DNA from: Neisseria cinerea
GTDB lineage: Bacteria > Pseudomonadota > Gammaproteobacteria > Burkholderiales > Neisseriaceae
DNA length: 64,000 bases
Direction: 5' to 3'
NCBI RefSeq assembly: GCF_900475315.1
Contig: NZ_LS483369.1
Span: 620,001 to 684,000 of the forward strand
Positions 44,376 to 52,773 of the stretch are shown piece after piece. The first letter of the stretch is position 1; each line of letters begins with the position of its first letter. A program made the position numbers and the translations under genes. The notes under the pieces were generated by a model. The model did not search any database. It was given only the letters and a program-made list of their open reading frames with translations, and was not told the origin of the DNA.

Positions 44376-45785
44376 TCAGGCAAGGGTTTGTTCGATGATG
44401 CCTTTTACCGCATCTGCACTGTTCGGCACGGTTTGCACGCGCTGCGGCAATTTTTCCAAACCTTCCAGCGCGGCGGGGCGCGGAATGGCGACATCGCCGA
44501 CGGCTTCGCGTATGGTCGCATCGAATTTCGCTGCCAACGCAGTTTCCAAACAAACCACCGTTTCCCCTTCTTCGCGCACTTCGCGGGCGACTTTTACGCC
44601 GTCGGCAGTGTGCGGGTCGATGAGTTCTTGGTCTTGCTCGTAAACCTGTTTGATGGTGGCGAGGCGGTCGGCATGGGTGGATTTGCCGGAGGTAAAGCCG
44701 TATTTGCCGCTGACTTTGTCCAAGGCAAACCGCAGGTCAAAGCCCTTACCCGCCGCGACTTCCGCCCACAGCGTATTGATTTCCTGAGGATCGCGATCCA
44801 TCAGGTCGAACACGAAACGCTCGAAGTTGGACGCTTTGGAAATGTCCATCGACGGGCTGGAGGTAACATAAGTATGCGCGCTGTTGCGCGGGCGGTATGC
44901 GCCTGTTTTGAAAAACTCGTCCAACACATCGTTTTCATTGGTCGCGACAATCAGGCGGCGGATAGGCAGGCCCATTTGTTTGGCGATATGTCCCGCGCAA
45001 ACGTTGCCGAAGTTGCCGCTCGGCACGCAGAAGCTGACCTGCTCGTCATTGCTTTGCGTCGCTTTGAAATAGCCCGCAAAGTAATAAACCACTTGCGCGA
45101 CGATGCGTCCCCAGTTAATCGAATTGACCGTACCGATGTGATATTTTTCCTTGAACGCGGCATCGTTCTGCACCGCCTTCACAATATCCTGACAGTCGTC
45201 AAACATACCCTTCACGGCGATATTGTGGATATTCCCGTCTTGCAGGCTGTACATCTGCGCACGTTGGAACGCGCTCATTTTGCCGTCGGGCGACAGCATA
45301 AATACATTCACGCCTTTTTTGCCGCGCAAGGCATATTCCGCAGCCGAACCCGTATCACCGCTGGTTGCGCCCAAGATATTGAGTTTTTTGCCTTCTTTGT
45401 TTAAAACATATTCAAACGCATTGCCCAAAAACTGCATCGCCATGTCTTTGAATGCCAAAGTGGGGCCGTTGGATAAAGCCTGAATCTTAATGCCGTCTGA
45501 AAGCGTGCGGACAGGGGTGATTTCTTTTGTACCGAAGGCTGCCTCGGTGTAGGTACGGTCGAGGATGTCGCGCAGGTCGTCCTCCGGAATATCCGTAACG
45601 AACAGGCGCATGATTTCAAACGCCAATCCGGGATAGTCCAATCCACGCCACCGGTCGAGCGTGCAGCGGTCGATTTGCGGATAATGTTCCGGCAGCATCA
45701 GCCCGCCGTCGGGTGCGAGACCCATCAGTAAGACTTCGCTGAACGGTTTGTGTGCGGTTTCGCCGCGGGTGCTGATGTATTTCAT
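44376..45785 (-). CDS. thrC: Threonine synthase ThrC
   Basis: A 469-residue PLP enzyme converting O-phosphohomoserine to threonine. The PLP lysine context is PTLAFKDMAMQFLGNAFEYV near residue 109, and the GATSGDTGSAAEYALRG phosphate loop is near 140. Its start is MKYISTRGETAHKPFSEVLL. The size matches proteobacterial type-2 threonine synthases. It is located between a lipoprotein gene and the kinase-like gene, all on the minus strand. Confidence 0.95.
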   Translation of the reverse strand: MKYISTRGETAHKPFSEVLLMGLAPDGGLMLPEHYPQIDRCTLDRWRGLDYPGLAFEIMRLFVTDIPEDDLRDILDRTYTEAAFGTKEITPVRTLSDGIKIQALSNGPTLAFKDMAMQFLGNAFEYVLNKEGKKLNILGATSGDTGSAAEYALRGKKGVNVFMLSPDGKMSAFQRAQMYSLQDGNIHNIAVKGMFDDCQDIVKAVQNDAAFKEKYHIGTVNSINWGRIVAQVVYYFAGYFKATQSNDEQVSFCVPSGNFGNVCAGHIAKQMGLPIRRLIVATNENDVLDEFFKTGAYRPRNSAHTYVTSSPSMDISKASNFERFVFDLMDRDPQEINTLWAEVAAGKGFDLRFALDKVSGKYGFTSGKSTHADRLATIKQVYEQDQELIDPHTADGVKVAREVREEGETVVCLETALAAKFDATIREAVGDVAIPRPAALEGLEKLPQRVQTVPNSADAVKGIIEQTLA

Positions 45786-45857
45786 GATTTTCTCTGCTTA
45801 TACGGTAAGGAAAAAGGGAGGACGGTATGTTGTCCGAGTCGTCCGAAATCCGGTGGA

Positions 45858-46229
45858 TTAGCGGTACAGGCGTTTGAAGCAGGCGGAAACCGTTTTGGCG
45901 GTAACGGTGGTAATTGCCTGATTGCGTGTGGACTGGTTCAGCATCTGCATCACATCGTTGCCGGTCAGCTGGTTGGGTGCTTCTTCGGTAGCGCAGCCGC
46001 AAATCTTGTTTTCCCATTCCGCCTGTTTTTCAGCACTCATCGCCAGCGCGGTCAAACGCCATTCGCTGCGTTTGTTCAATTCTGCACGGCATTGGCTTTC
46101 TACCGCCATTTTGACGATGCTGCCGCCCATACCTGTGCCGCCGTCTAAGCCGCCGAATGTGTTGCCGCCGCCGGCGGCGCAACCGCCTAATAAAACCGCA
46201 AGCATGGTGGTGGATAAGGTTTTCTTCAT
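45858..46229 (-). CDS. Small lipoprotein
   Basis: A 123-residue lipoprotein starting MKKTLSTTMLAVLLGGCAAG at 46229; the lipobox cysteine is residue 17. The longer frame to 46433 runs into the rarA promoter and is not used. The body has a glycine-rich stretch, then an alpha-helical region with ESQCRAELNKRSEWR and an ENKICGCATEEAP cysteine pair. It is a conserved neisserial protein of unknown function, by appearance. It is divergent from rarA, with 114 bp between starts. Confidence 0.82.
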   Translation of the reverse strand: MKKTLSTTMLAVLLGGCAAGGGNTFGGLDGGTGMGGSIVKMAVESQCRAELNKRSEWRLTALAMSAEKQAEWENKICGCATEEAPNQLTGNDVMQMLNQSTRNQAITTVTAKTVSACFKRLYR

Positions 46230-46343
46230 GATAATCGTACTCTTGTTTGAAATTTGCACATTATACCGTAAGCGGAACGATGTGTGCGTTCCGCGCAACT
46301 GACGTATAATCCGTGCCGTCTGAAAACCTTTGCGGAAACTGCC

Positions 46344-47654
46344 ATGTCCGACCTTTTCACCCGCCAACCAGATGCGCCGCTTGCCGAACGTCTGCGCCCG
46401 CATACGCTTGATGACGTTATCGGGCAGCAGCATTTAATCGGCGAAGGCAAACCGCTGCGTGTGGCGGTGGAAGGCGGGAAGCCGCATTCTATGTTGCTGT
46501 GGGGGCCGCCGGGAGTGGGTAAGACGACGTTGGCGCGGATTTTGGCGCAGAGTTTCAATGCCCAGTTTCTGCCTGTTTCCGCCGTATTTTCCGGTGTGAA
46601 GGACATACGTGAGGCAATCGATAAAGCCGAAATTGCTTTGCAGCAGGGACGCGCGACGATTTTGTTTGTCGATGAAGTCCACCGCTTCAACAAGGCGCAG
46701 CAGGACGCGTTTTTGCCCCATGTCGAAAGCGGTTTGCTGACCTTTATCGGTGCGACGACGGAAAATCCGTCGTTTGAAGTCAATCCCGCGCTGTTGAGCC
46801 GCGCGCAGGTGTATGTTTTGCAATCCTTGTCTTCAGACGACCTCAAGAAATTGATTGCCAAAGTGTTGGCGTTGCCCGAATACCGAGATTTCACGATTGA
46901 AGCCGATGCGCAGGAGCTGCTCGTCAATACCGCCGACGGTGATGCGCGCAGATTGTTGAATTTATTGGAACAACTTTTACGCGCCGCCGACACACGCCGT
47001 CTGAAAACCCTGACCGCCGAATTTCTCGCCGACAGCTTGGGCGCGCAAATCCGCCGTTTCGACAAAGGTGGCGAGAGTTTCTACAACCAAATCTCCGCCC
47101 TGCACAAATCCGTGCGCGGTTCACATCCGAACGCCGCGCTGTATTGGTTCTGCCGTATGCTCGACGGCGGCACCGACCCACGCTATCTTGCCCGCCGCAT
47201 CGTGCGCATGGCATGGGAGGACATCGGACTTGCCGACCCGCGCGCCTTCCAAATTGCCAACGATGCCGCCACCACCTTTGAACGCTTAGGCTCGCCCGAA
47301 GGCGAACTCGCGCTGGCGCAAGCCGTGCTGTACCTTGCCGCCGCCGCCAAATCCAACGCGGGCTACAAGGCATACAACCAAATGCGCCGCTTCGTCAAAG
47401 AAAACGCCAGCGACGAAGTACCCGTCCACCTGCGTAACGCCCCGACCAAATTGATGAAGGAATTGGGCTACGGACGCGAATACCGCTACGCCCACGACGA
47501 ACCGAACGCCTACGCCGCCGGCGAAAGCTATATGCCCGACGGCTTGGACGAACCCGATTTCTACCAACCCGTCCCGCGCGGGCTGGAAATCAAAATCGGC
47601 GAAAAGCTGGCATGGTTGAAATCGCTGGACGAAGAAGTATTAAAGGCAAAATGA
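46344..47654 (+). CDS. rarA: Replication-associated recombination protein RarA
   Basis: A 436-residue AAA+ ATPase acting at stalled forks. Start MSDLFTRQPDAPLAERLRP at 46344, directly after a GTGCCGTCTGAA (DUS-like) site. Walker A is WGPPGVGKTTLARIL near residue 55, Walker B is ILFVDEVHRFNKAQQD near 105, and sensor 1 is FIGATTENPSFEVNPALL near 135. The C-terminal MgsA tetramerisation part ends at 436. It is the last backbone gene before the degenerate island. Confidence 0.94.
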   Translation: MSDLFTRQPDAPLAERLRPHTLDDVIGQQHLIGEGKPLRVAVEGGKPHSMLLWGPPGVGKTTLARILAQSFNAQFLPVSAVFSGVKDIREAIDKAEIALQQGRATILFVDEVHRFNKAQQDAFLPHVESGLLTFIGATTENPSFEVNPALLSRAQVYVLQSLSSDDLKKLIAKVLALPEYRDFTIEADAQELLVNTADGDARRLLNLLEQLLRAADTRRLKTLTAEFLADSLGAQIRRFDKGGESFYNQISALHKSVRGSHPNAALYWFCRMLDGGTDPRYLARRIVRMAWEDIGLADPRAFQIANDAATTFERLGSPEGELALAQAVLYLAAAAKSNAGYKAYNQMRRFVKENASDEVPVHLRNAPTKLMKELGYGREYRYAHDEPNAYAAGESYMPDGLDEPDFYQPVPRGLEIKIGEKLAWLKSLDEEVLKAK

Positions 47655-47719
47655 AGCGATGCCGTCTGAAGCAGAACAGTATGGCAAAGCCAGTACACCG
47701 AAAAGGCGTATCGGCTTTT

Positions 47720-48135
47720 TTTCAGGTCTTATCCTGTTTATCGATAAAGCCAATAAAGACGAAGTGGTGTTAATCGACGCATCAGGCTTGGGCGAAAAAA
47801 TCAAAGACGGCAAAAACCAAAAAACCATCCTTTTCCGCGCAGAAGAACAAAAAATCTGAAATACCTTCACGCACAAACAGGCAGTGGAAGATTTCAGCGT
47901 GGTGGTCGGCTACGATGAAATCAAAGCCAAAAACTACAGCCTGTCGGCGGAGCAGTATTTCGAGGTAAAGATTGATTATGTGGATATATCCGCCGACGAA
48001 TTTGCGCAAAAAATGGCGTGATTTTCATCGGATTTGGACAATCTATTCACTGAATCTGTCGAATTGGAAAAAGAGATTAAGGATAGGCTGACGATGTTGA
48101 AATTCAATTTATATTTGAAGATAAGGTGGCATTGA
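47720..48135 (+). pseudogene. HsdM (type I R-M methyltransferase) C-terminal remnant
   Basis: In one continuous frame after rarA the plus strand reads ANKDEVVLIDASGLGEKIKD, then QKTILFRAEEQKI, a stop at 47857-47859, then THKQAVEDFSVVVGYDEI, then YSLSAEQYFEVKIDYVDISA, a second stop at 48019-48021, and more coding-like residues to 48133. This is the tail of a type I restriction-modification HsdM: the KNYSLSAEQYFEV block is characteristic. No HsdS or HsdR is present. The frame opens with an AT-DUS (47659) that seems to be the recombination boundary. Confidence 0.75.
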
Positions 48136-48172
48136 TATGAAATAGATAGTTGTCCCTTTAAGTACTGAAGCC

Positions 48173-48430
48173 ATGAAAAAATTAGATTATGATCAGGCTG
48201 ATGATAATGAACTATATGTATTTAAACTTTCGGAACAAGAGGTTAATTTGTTATTTGAGAAAAATTTTTTCGATGAACTAAATGAAGTAATAGATACATA
48301 TATATTTCCATGTATAGCCCAACGTGAAAAATCTGAGTATTACATACAGTTATACTTTACTGAAACAAAGCTAGCTGTACATATCTGTGCCATATTTTTA
48401 CTACAAACAAAAAATATTTATAATTATTAA
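48173..48430 (+). CDS. Hypothetical protein in low-GC island
   Basis: An 85-residue acidic ORF (MKKLDYDQADDNELYVFKLS) of clearly lower GC than the backbone. There is no recognised domain. The last residues (LLQTKNIYNY) overlap the reverse-strand membrane ORF and look like out-of-gene reading, so the gene may be truncated. In this context an immunity or toxin-antitoxin function is conceivable but not shown. Confidence 0.35.
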   Translation: MKKLDYDQADDNELYVFKLSEQEVNLLFEKNFFDELNEVIDTYIFPCIAQREKSEYYIQLYFTETKLAVHICAIFLLQTKNIYNY

Positions 48431-48679
48431 GGATAAGATAAAAAAACCCAACGCCAGATTAATTCTTAATAATTTTAAATAAAAAATATTTGAGATTTTT
48501 TCTTTTCCAAATAATATATTGAAATATTTAAAGTTAAGGTAGCTTGATTTAATTAGAAAATCAAAAAAACCATTAATTAATTTTTCTTCTTTAAATATTT
48601 TATATGATATTTTAAAATTAAATAACATTGCGAAAACATATGAAATCATCAAAATACCAAATATATAGTGGGAATGCAT
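48401..48679 (-). CDS. Small membrane protein, possible bacteriocin immunity
   Basis: A 92-residue hydrophobic ORF: TM-like segments at about residues 3-20 (YIFGILMISYVFAMLFNF) and 74-92. Its start is 2 bp after the stop of the bacteriocin-like remnant, so the two were an operon. In class II-type bacteriocin loci the gene right after the peptide is often the immunity protein; this is inference. Very AT-rich. Confidence 0.45.
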   Translation of the reverse strand: MHSHYIFGILMISYVFAMLFNFKISYKIFKEEKLINGFFDFLIKSSYLNFKYFNILFGKEKISNIFYLKLLRINLALGFFILSLIIINIFCL

Positions 48680-48681
48680 TA

Positions 48682-48879
48682 TTATTTAGCTCCTTCTTTT
48701 GGCTCTGACAAATTGACAGCCCATTGATATCCAATGCTTGCATTTGCAATTGCTGACGCACCTGCCCCTGTTTTCCCTGTTAGTATCAATAGTTCTTTTC
48801 TTGCAAGATGTGTACCTGCACAACCACCTAATACTAAATCACTACTATAGATGATTATGAGGATGAAAAAATAATTGAT
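48682..48879 (-). pseudogene. Double-glycine bacteriocin-like peptide, 5' truncated
   Basis: The minus strand has an open frame of 65 codons with no ATG. It contains DLVLGGCAGTHLARKELLIL then TGKTGAGASAIANASIGYQW and ends at 48682. GG is the usual processing site of leader peptides exported by peptidase-containing ABC transporters; a GG-C start and a glycine/alanine-rich amphipathic core fit a class II-like bacteriocin. The leader upstream has been replaced by hydrophobic codons (FFILIIIY) from unrelated DNA, so the gene is probably dead. Confidence 0.55.
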
Positions 48880-49111
48880 TTAAGAAAATTAATTATTCTA
48901 AAAAATTTTTTACAAGATAATTCCCACCAGGCATTGACAGATATCCCTCCGAGAATATATCAGAATATTTTATTTTTAATTCAGCTGGCTATTTCCAAAC
49001 AGACAGGTTTATTTTTCTTTTTTTAAATAACAAGTACATTTGGAAATACAAACCATAGTCCATATGAAATCTAAACTCAAATACCGATGAATGAAACCGG
49101 TCAAACTTAAA
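48880..49111 (+). other. AT-rich intergenic region with a decayed coding fragment
   Basis: Plus-strand codons read DDYEDEKIIDLRKLIILKNF, LQDNSHQALTDIPPRIYQN and further to a TAA near 49026. The fragment begins inside the bacteriocin leader region (about 48849) and has no start codon. I do not recognise it. From about 49030 to the DUS hairpin at 49112 nothing stands out. Confidence 0.3.
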
Positions 49112-49139
49112 ATGCCGTCTGAAATTTCAGACGGCATTT
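49112..49139. terminator. DUS-pair terminator after ribB fusion
   Basis: A tight inverted AT-DUS pair with a 2-base loop and T/A runs, 31 bp past the stop of the minus-strand ribB fusion gene. Confidence 0.85.
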
Positions 49140-49169
49140 TGTTTGGATTGAATTGCGTCGGCAGGCGCG

Positions 49170-50507
49170 TTATTTTTCGGCCTCCTCGAAACCGGCAACT
49201 TCGAGCCCGAAGCCGGTAAGTCCGGTAAAGGCGGAGGGCTGCCCGAGTATGCGCAGTTTTTTAACATTGAGGCCGGCGAGGATTTGCGCGCCTATGCCGT
49301 AGCTTTTGCTGTCCCATTTGTAGGCTTGGTTTGCGCCTTTGGGCAGGGTGCGGTCGAGCAGGGCGGCGCCGTCTTCGGTGCGGTGCAGAAGGATGACTAC
49401 GCCGCTTTCGGCCTGTTGGATACGCTCGAGTGCTTTGGGCAGCGACCATGAATGACGCGGGTTGGCTTGGATGAAGTCCATGACGCTGAAGGGTTCGTGG
49501 ACGCGGACGAGGGTTTCTGCGTCGGCAGAGGGCGTGCCTTTGACGAGGGCGAGGTGGGTTTCACCGGAGAGCTTGTCGACGTAAACGTGTTGTTGGAACT
49601 CACCCCACGGGGTTTGTACAGGCGAATTGCCCATGTCTTCGAGCAGGCTTTCGGTACGGCTGCGGTATTCGATGAGGTCGGCAATAGTGCCGATTTTGAG
49701 ATTGTGTTCTTCGGCAAATTTCATCAGCTCGGGCATACGCGCCATGGTGCCGTCGTCGTTGATGATTTCACAGATGACGGCGGCGGGGATAAGTCCGTTC
49801 ATTTGCGCCAGATCGACGCCGGCTTCGGTGTGTCCGGCGCGGACGAGTACGCCGCCTTTTTGGGCGCGAAGCGGGAAGATATGGCCGGGTTGGACGATGT
49901 CTTCGGGTTTGGCGGTCGGTGAAACGGCGGTTTGAATAGTCAGGGCACGGTCGGCGGCGGAAATGCCAGTGGTAATGCCGTGGGCGGCTTCGATGGAGAC
50001 GGTAAAGTTAGTGCCGTATTGCGCGCCGTTTTTCTGGGTCATCATGGGCAGGCCGAGTTTTTCGACCATTTCGCCAGCCATCGGCAGGCAGACCAAGCCG
50101 CGCGCGTTTTTAATCATAAAGTTGATGGCTTCCGGGGTAACGAATTGCGCCGCCATCAGCAGGTCGCCTTCGTTTTCACGGTCTTCGGCATCGGTGATGA
50201 TGACCATTTTGCCGGCTTTGATGTCTGCTAGGATTTCGGGGATGGTGGAGATATGGGACATGGTGCGCCTTTCTTGATGGTTGGTTTGGGCGGTGGGGTT
50301 TTCCTGATCCAGCCACATGGCGGGCATGTTCGCCGCCTGTTCGATTTTTCTGGCTTTTTTCTCGCCGAAGGATTTGTTTTTTAAGAGGGCGGAGAGCTCG
50401 CCCGTATTGAGGCAGACGGCTTCGGCAAAACGGGTTTGCAAACCGCCGTAGTATTTTTCTATCCACTGCCGCAGGTTGCGGCGGCGCAGGTTGGCTGTAT
50501 CGGTCAT
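49170..50507 (-). CDS. ribB: HTH domain fused to RibB and a degenerate RibA domain
   Basis: A 445-residue protein starting MTDTANLRRRNLRQWIEKY at 50507 (ribosome site AAAGGGAAAA). Residues 1-80 form a repressor-like HTH (RFAEAVCLNTGELSALLKNK, then KKARKIEQAANMPAMWLDQ). DHBP synthase (RibB) then begins at an internal ATG (50261) that has its own good ribosome site, AAGAAAGGCGCACC; its motifs are ITDAEDRENEGDL and RAGHTEAGVDL. The C-terminal 150 residues match GTP cyclohydrolase II but lack the zinc cysteines (RVHEPFSVMD instead of [10 protein letters not shown]), so this part is probably inactive; a true ribA lies just downstream of the promoter region. Whether the fused or the short protein, or both, is made is open. 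Confidence 0.85.
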   Translation of the reverse strand: MTDTANLRRRNLRQWIEKYYGGLQTRFAEAVCLNTGELSALLKNKSFGEKKARKIEQAANMPAMWLDQENPTAQTNHQERRTMSHISTIPEILADIKAGKMVIITDAEDRENEGDLLMAAQFVTPEAINFMIKNARGLVCLPMAGEMVEKLGLPMMTQKNGAQYGTNFTVSIEAAHGITTGISAADRALTIQTAVSPTAKPEDIVQPGHIFPLRAQKGGVLVRAGHTEAGVDLAQMNGLIPAAVICEIINDDGTMARMPELMKFAEEHNLKIGTIADLIEYRSRTESLLEDMGNSPVQTPWGEFQQHVYVDKLSGETHLALVKGTPSADAETLVRVHEPFSVMDFIQANPRHSWSLPKALERIQQAESGVVILLHRTEDGAALLDRTLPKGANQAYKWDSKSYGIGAQILAGLNVKKLRILGQPSAFTGLTGFGLEVAGFEEAEK

Positions 50508-50553
50508 TATTTTTCCCTTTGCGGAAACTGCTGTGTGGGATTGTAGTCCTGCA

Positions 50554-50609
50554 TTTACCGAAAAGCAAACTTCTTTCAATCTTTCGGTAAAGTTTACTTT
50601 TAAGTAAAC
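50554..50609. promoter_or_regulatory. Candidate operator array upstream of the HTH-RibB gene
   Basis: Within 56 bp there are TTTACCGAAA (50554-50563), its inverse TTTCGGTAAA (50582-50591) and an 18-bp inverted repeat GTTTACTT-TT-AAGTAAAC (50592-50609), which together give four related half-sites. The gene starts 47 bp away at 50507. This is what one would expect for autoregulation by the HTH portion; binding is not shown. Confidence 0.5.
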
Positions 50610-50647
50610 ATGCCGTCTGAAACCCGAAATCCGGCTTCAGACGGCAT
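50610..50647. terminator. DUS-pair hairpin between ribA and the ribB fusion
   Basis: An inverted AT-DUS pair with a 14-base loop, 12 bp past the ribA stop and directly beside the operator-like palindrome. Confidence 0.7.
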
Positions 50648-50659
50648 ATGGCGTGTTGC

Positions 50660-51253
50660 TTATTCCGACATTAGATGTCCCAGCTTGTCTGCTTTGGTTT
50701 GGAGATAACGCTCGTTTTCCAGATTTTCCCCGACGTGCAGGGGGATGCGTTCGACCACGTTAATTCCCGCATCTTTCAGGGTTTGGATTTTTTCGGGGTT
50801 GTTGGTCAGCAGTTTGACCGAGCGGATGCCCAGATATTCGTAGATATATTGCGCCAAACGGAAATCGCGGGCATCGACGGGCAGCCCGAGTGCCAAATTG
50901 GCTTCAACGGTATCCATACCTTGGTCTTGCAGATGATAGGCGCGGATTTTGTTAATCAGCCCGATGCCGCGTCCTTCCTGACGCAGATAGACGATGATGC
51001 CGCGCCCCTCTGCCTGTACCGCCCTCATGGCCGCTTCAAGTTGCGGCCCGCAGTCGCACTTTCTGGAAAATAACGCGTCGCCCGTCAGGCATTCGGAGTG
51101 GATGCGCGTCAGAACCGGATTGCCGTCTGAAAAATCACCGACGGTCAGCGCGACGTGTTCCTGACCGCTTGCTTCTTCAAAACCGTGCATCGTAAATACG
51201 CCCCATTCGGTCGGTAGACGGCAGGAGGCAACATGGCTCAATAACTCAGACAT
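50660..51253 (-). CDS. ribA: GTP cyclohydrolase II RibA
   Basis: A 197-residue enzyme that opens the GTP ring in the first step of riboflavin synthesis. The zinc cysteines are in [20 protein letters not shown] (near residue 50), the catalytic tyrosine/arginine region is [14 protein letters not shown] near residue 86, and [12 protein letters not shown] is near 150. It overlaps the GAF-like gene by 8 bp, so the two are translationally coupled. Confidence 0.95.
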   Translation of the reverse strand: MSELLSHVASCRLPTEWGVFTMHGFEEASGQEHVALTVGDFSDGNPVLTRIHSECLTGDALFSRKCDCGPQLEAAMRAVQAEGRGIIVYLRQEGRGIGLINKIRAYHLQDQGMDTVEANLALGLPVDARDFRLAQYIYEYLGIRSVKLLTNNPEKIQTLKDAGINVVERIPLHVGENLENERYLQTKADKLGHLMSE

Positions 51254-51920
51254 TTTCAGCTCCCTCTGCGGCAGTGATGCCTAAAAGATGCTTCAAAGGT
51301 TCGGACAGCGCCAAAGCCAAAGCGACCCATTCCGCCTGTGCTGCCTCATCCGCACGACCGGCTTTTTCAAATTCGACGTGAACCACGCCCAGTACGCCTC
51401 CGCTCTCCGTGCAAATGGGAATGGAAAGTTGCGCCTCCGAATGCCGGTTGCGTTCGCCGGACAGCTCGCCCAATGCCAGCCAACGGCCTACATCCGAAGC
51501 AATATTCATCCAACCGCTTTGCGCGCAACGGCAGGCGAGCGAAACATCGGCAACATTTTCATCCAGCTCCCATATGTTTTCCAAACCTTCTCCCTGTTGG
51601 GACATGCAAACCAGCCGAAAAGCGGCGTTTTCAGACGGCATCAGGGCATAAACGGCTGCGGCGCGCACGCCTTCACAGCGCGAGAATACCGAATCCAGAG
51701 CCATAAAAAGCCGTTTCAGGCTGTCTTCGCGACCATCATCGCACGGAAGATAATCGGCAAGTTTCCAACCTTCATAATTGCGCCACAAAACCGAACGGTC
51801 TATCGAAGCCATCCCCATATCCATCACCGTCTTTACGGTCAGATACGCCGTCCATACCTCGTCGGGCGGCAGCTTTAAACCTTGGGTCAGCAGAAAATCT
51901 TTAATCAAAGCAGCAGGCAT
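51246..51920 (-). CDS. GAF-like domain protein coupled to ribA
   Basis: A 224-residue soluble protein. The central part ([20 protein letters not shown], then [20 protein letters not shown] and [12 protein letters not shown]) resembles a GAF sensor domain. A CQRA-like patch with ACRCAQSG may hold reactive cysteines. The ATG at 51920 is preferred over a TTG at 51926 for its ribosome site GACGGAA. Coupling to ribA suggests regulation by or use of flavin, which is inference. Confidence 0.65.
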   Translation of the reverse strand: MPAALIKDFLLTQGLKLPPDEVWTAYLTVKTVMDMGMASIDRSVLWRNYEGWKLADYLPCDDGREDSLKRLFMALDSVFSRCEGVRAAAVYALMPSENAAFRLVCMSQQGEGLENIWELDENVADVSLACRCAQSGWMNIASDVGRWLALGELSGERNRHSEAQLSIPICTESGGVLGVVHVEFEKAGRADEAAQAEWVALALALSEPLKHLLGITAAEGAENV

Positions 51921-52027
51921 ACTCAAATTCCGTCAATAAAATAAAACCGCCGGATTCCGATGCCGGGCGGATGAATAGCGGATTTTACCGCTGCAAAGCA
52001 TAAGCCTCAACTATTGCGCCCAAAGCC

Positions 52028-52055
52028 TTGCGCAATCGGACAAAATCTGTATAAT
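52028..52055 (+). promoter_or_regulatory. Promoter of tRNA-Leu
   Basis: -35 TTGCGC (52028-52033) and -10 TATAAT (52050-52055) with a 16-bp spacer, 12 bp upstream of the tRNA. Confidence 0.65.
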
Positions 52056-52067
52056 CCCTAACCTTAC

Positions 52068-52152
52068 GCGGACGTGGCGAAATTGGTAGACGCACCAGAT
52101 TTAGGTTCTGGCGCCGAGAGGTGTGAGAGTTCGAGTCTCTCCGTCCGCACCA
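52068..52152 (+). tRNA. tRNA-Leu (anticodon UAG)
   Basis: An 85-base tRNA with encoded CCA. The acceptor stem GCGGACG/CGTCCGC is perfect. The anticodon stem CCAGA/TCTGG encloses TTTAGGT, giving anticodon TAG (reads CUA/CUN). A long variable arm (GCGCCGAGAGGTGT) marks a class II leucine tRNA, and GTTCGAG is the T-loop. The adhesin gene follows 620 bp downstream. Confidence 0.95.
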
Positions 52153-52773
52153 TTAAAAATAAATAAATCAAGCACTTAATAATACATTGGGACAATCTAG
52201 GACATAAAACACAGGCCATCTGCTTTTTAGTGGGTGGCTTTTTGTTTGCCTGTATCAATTTAAATCACATCATCAAGGTTCTCAACCATGCCGATCAATG
52301 GCAAACAAGCCCAAAAAACACTAAATTTTGCCGAAACAAAAAAGACCGAATTGTTTACGGCAACATAGGACTGTAAATATCGGCTGCCTTGAAGGAGAGG
52401 GAGATATGTAATATGGAACATATTATGTGCAGCATAAAAAATGATAAATGTTGTATTTATACAAACTTACAAAAATATTTATGACAAGAAAAATTAATTC
52501 ATTATGTAATCGTAATGTAATCCTAATGTAATAGTATGAAAACAAGGGGAGATTTTCCTAAATTAAAGTTTATATCGGTGGCATTTTAAGGTAGCATTAG
52601 AATTACAAAAATTTTGGTTGCCCCTTCTTGCTTACGGGTAGCTGCCGTCTGAAAAGATACGGCGAGTAAATCCGGATCTGATTCGGAATAAAAAACATAT
52701 CAAATTGTAAGGCTGATCCGAGAGGGCGTGCCTGTATTTTCATTCATTTAATCTAAGATAAGGGAACCTATCT
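52153..52773. other. Intergenic region between tRNA-Leu and adhesin
   Basis: 620 bp, mostly AT-rich. A weak terminator-like stem (GCCATC... GGTGGC followed by T5) lies at about 52215-52245. A 26-residue orphan frame (MPINGKQAQKTLNFAETKKT, 52288-52368) is too short to judge. Three 11-bp repeats follow at 52504. A DUS-like CTGCCGTCTGAA lies near 52642. No integrase or tRNA 3'-end duplication is visible. Confidence 0.6.
52504..52536 (+). repeat. Three 11-bp tandem repeats upstream of the adhesin
   Basis: ATGTAATCGTA, ATGTAATCCTA and ATGTAATAGTA directly abut, about 240 bp before the adhesin start. The period is close to one DNA turn, as in iteron-like binding sites. Confidence 0.7.

Noticed and set aside
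50507-50660. FMN riboswitch upstream of the ribB fusion
   Set aside because: The spacer is short, AT-rich and dominated by palindromes and a DUS pair; RFN motifs are not seen.
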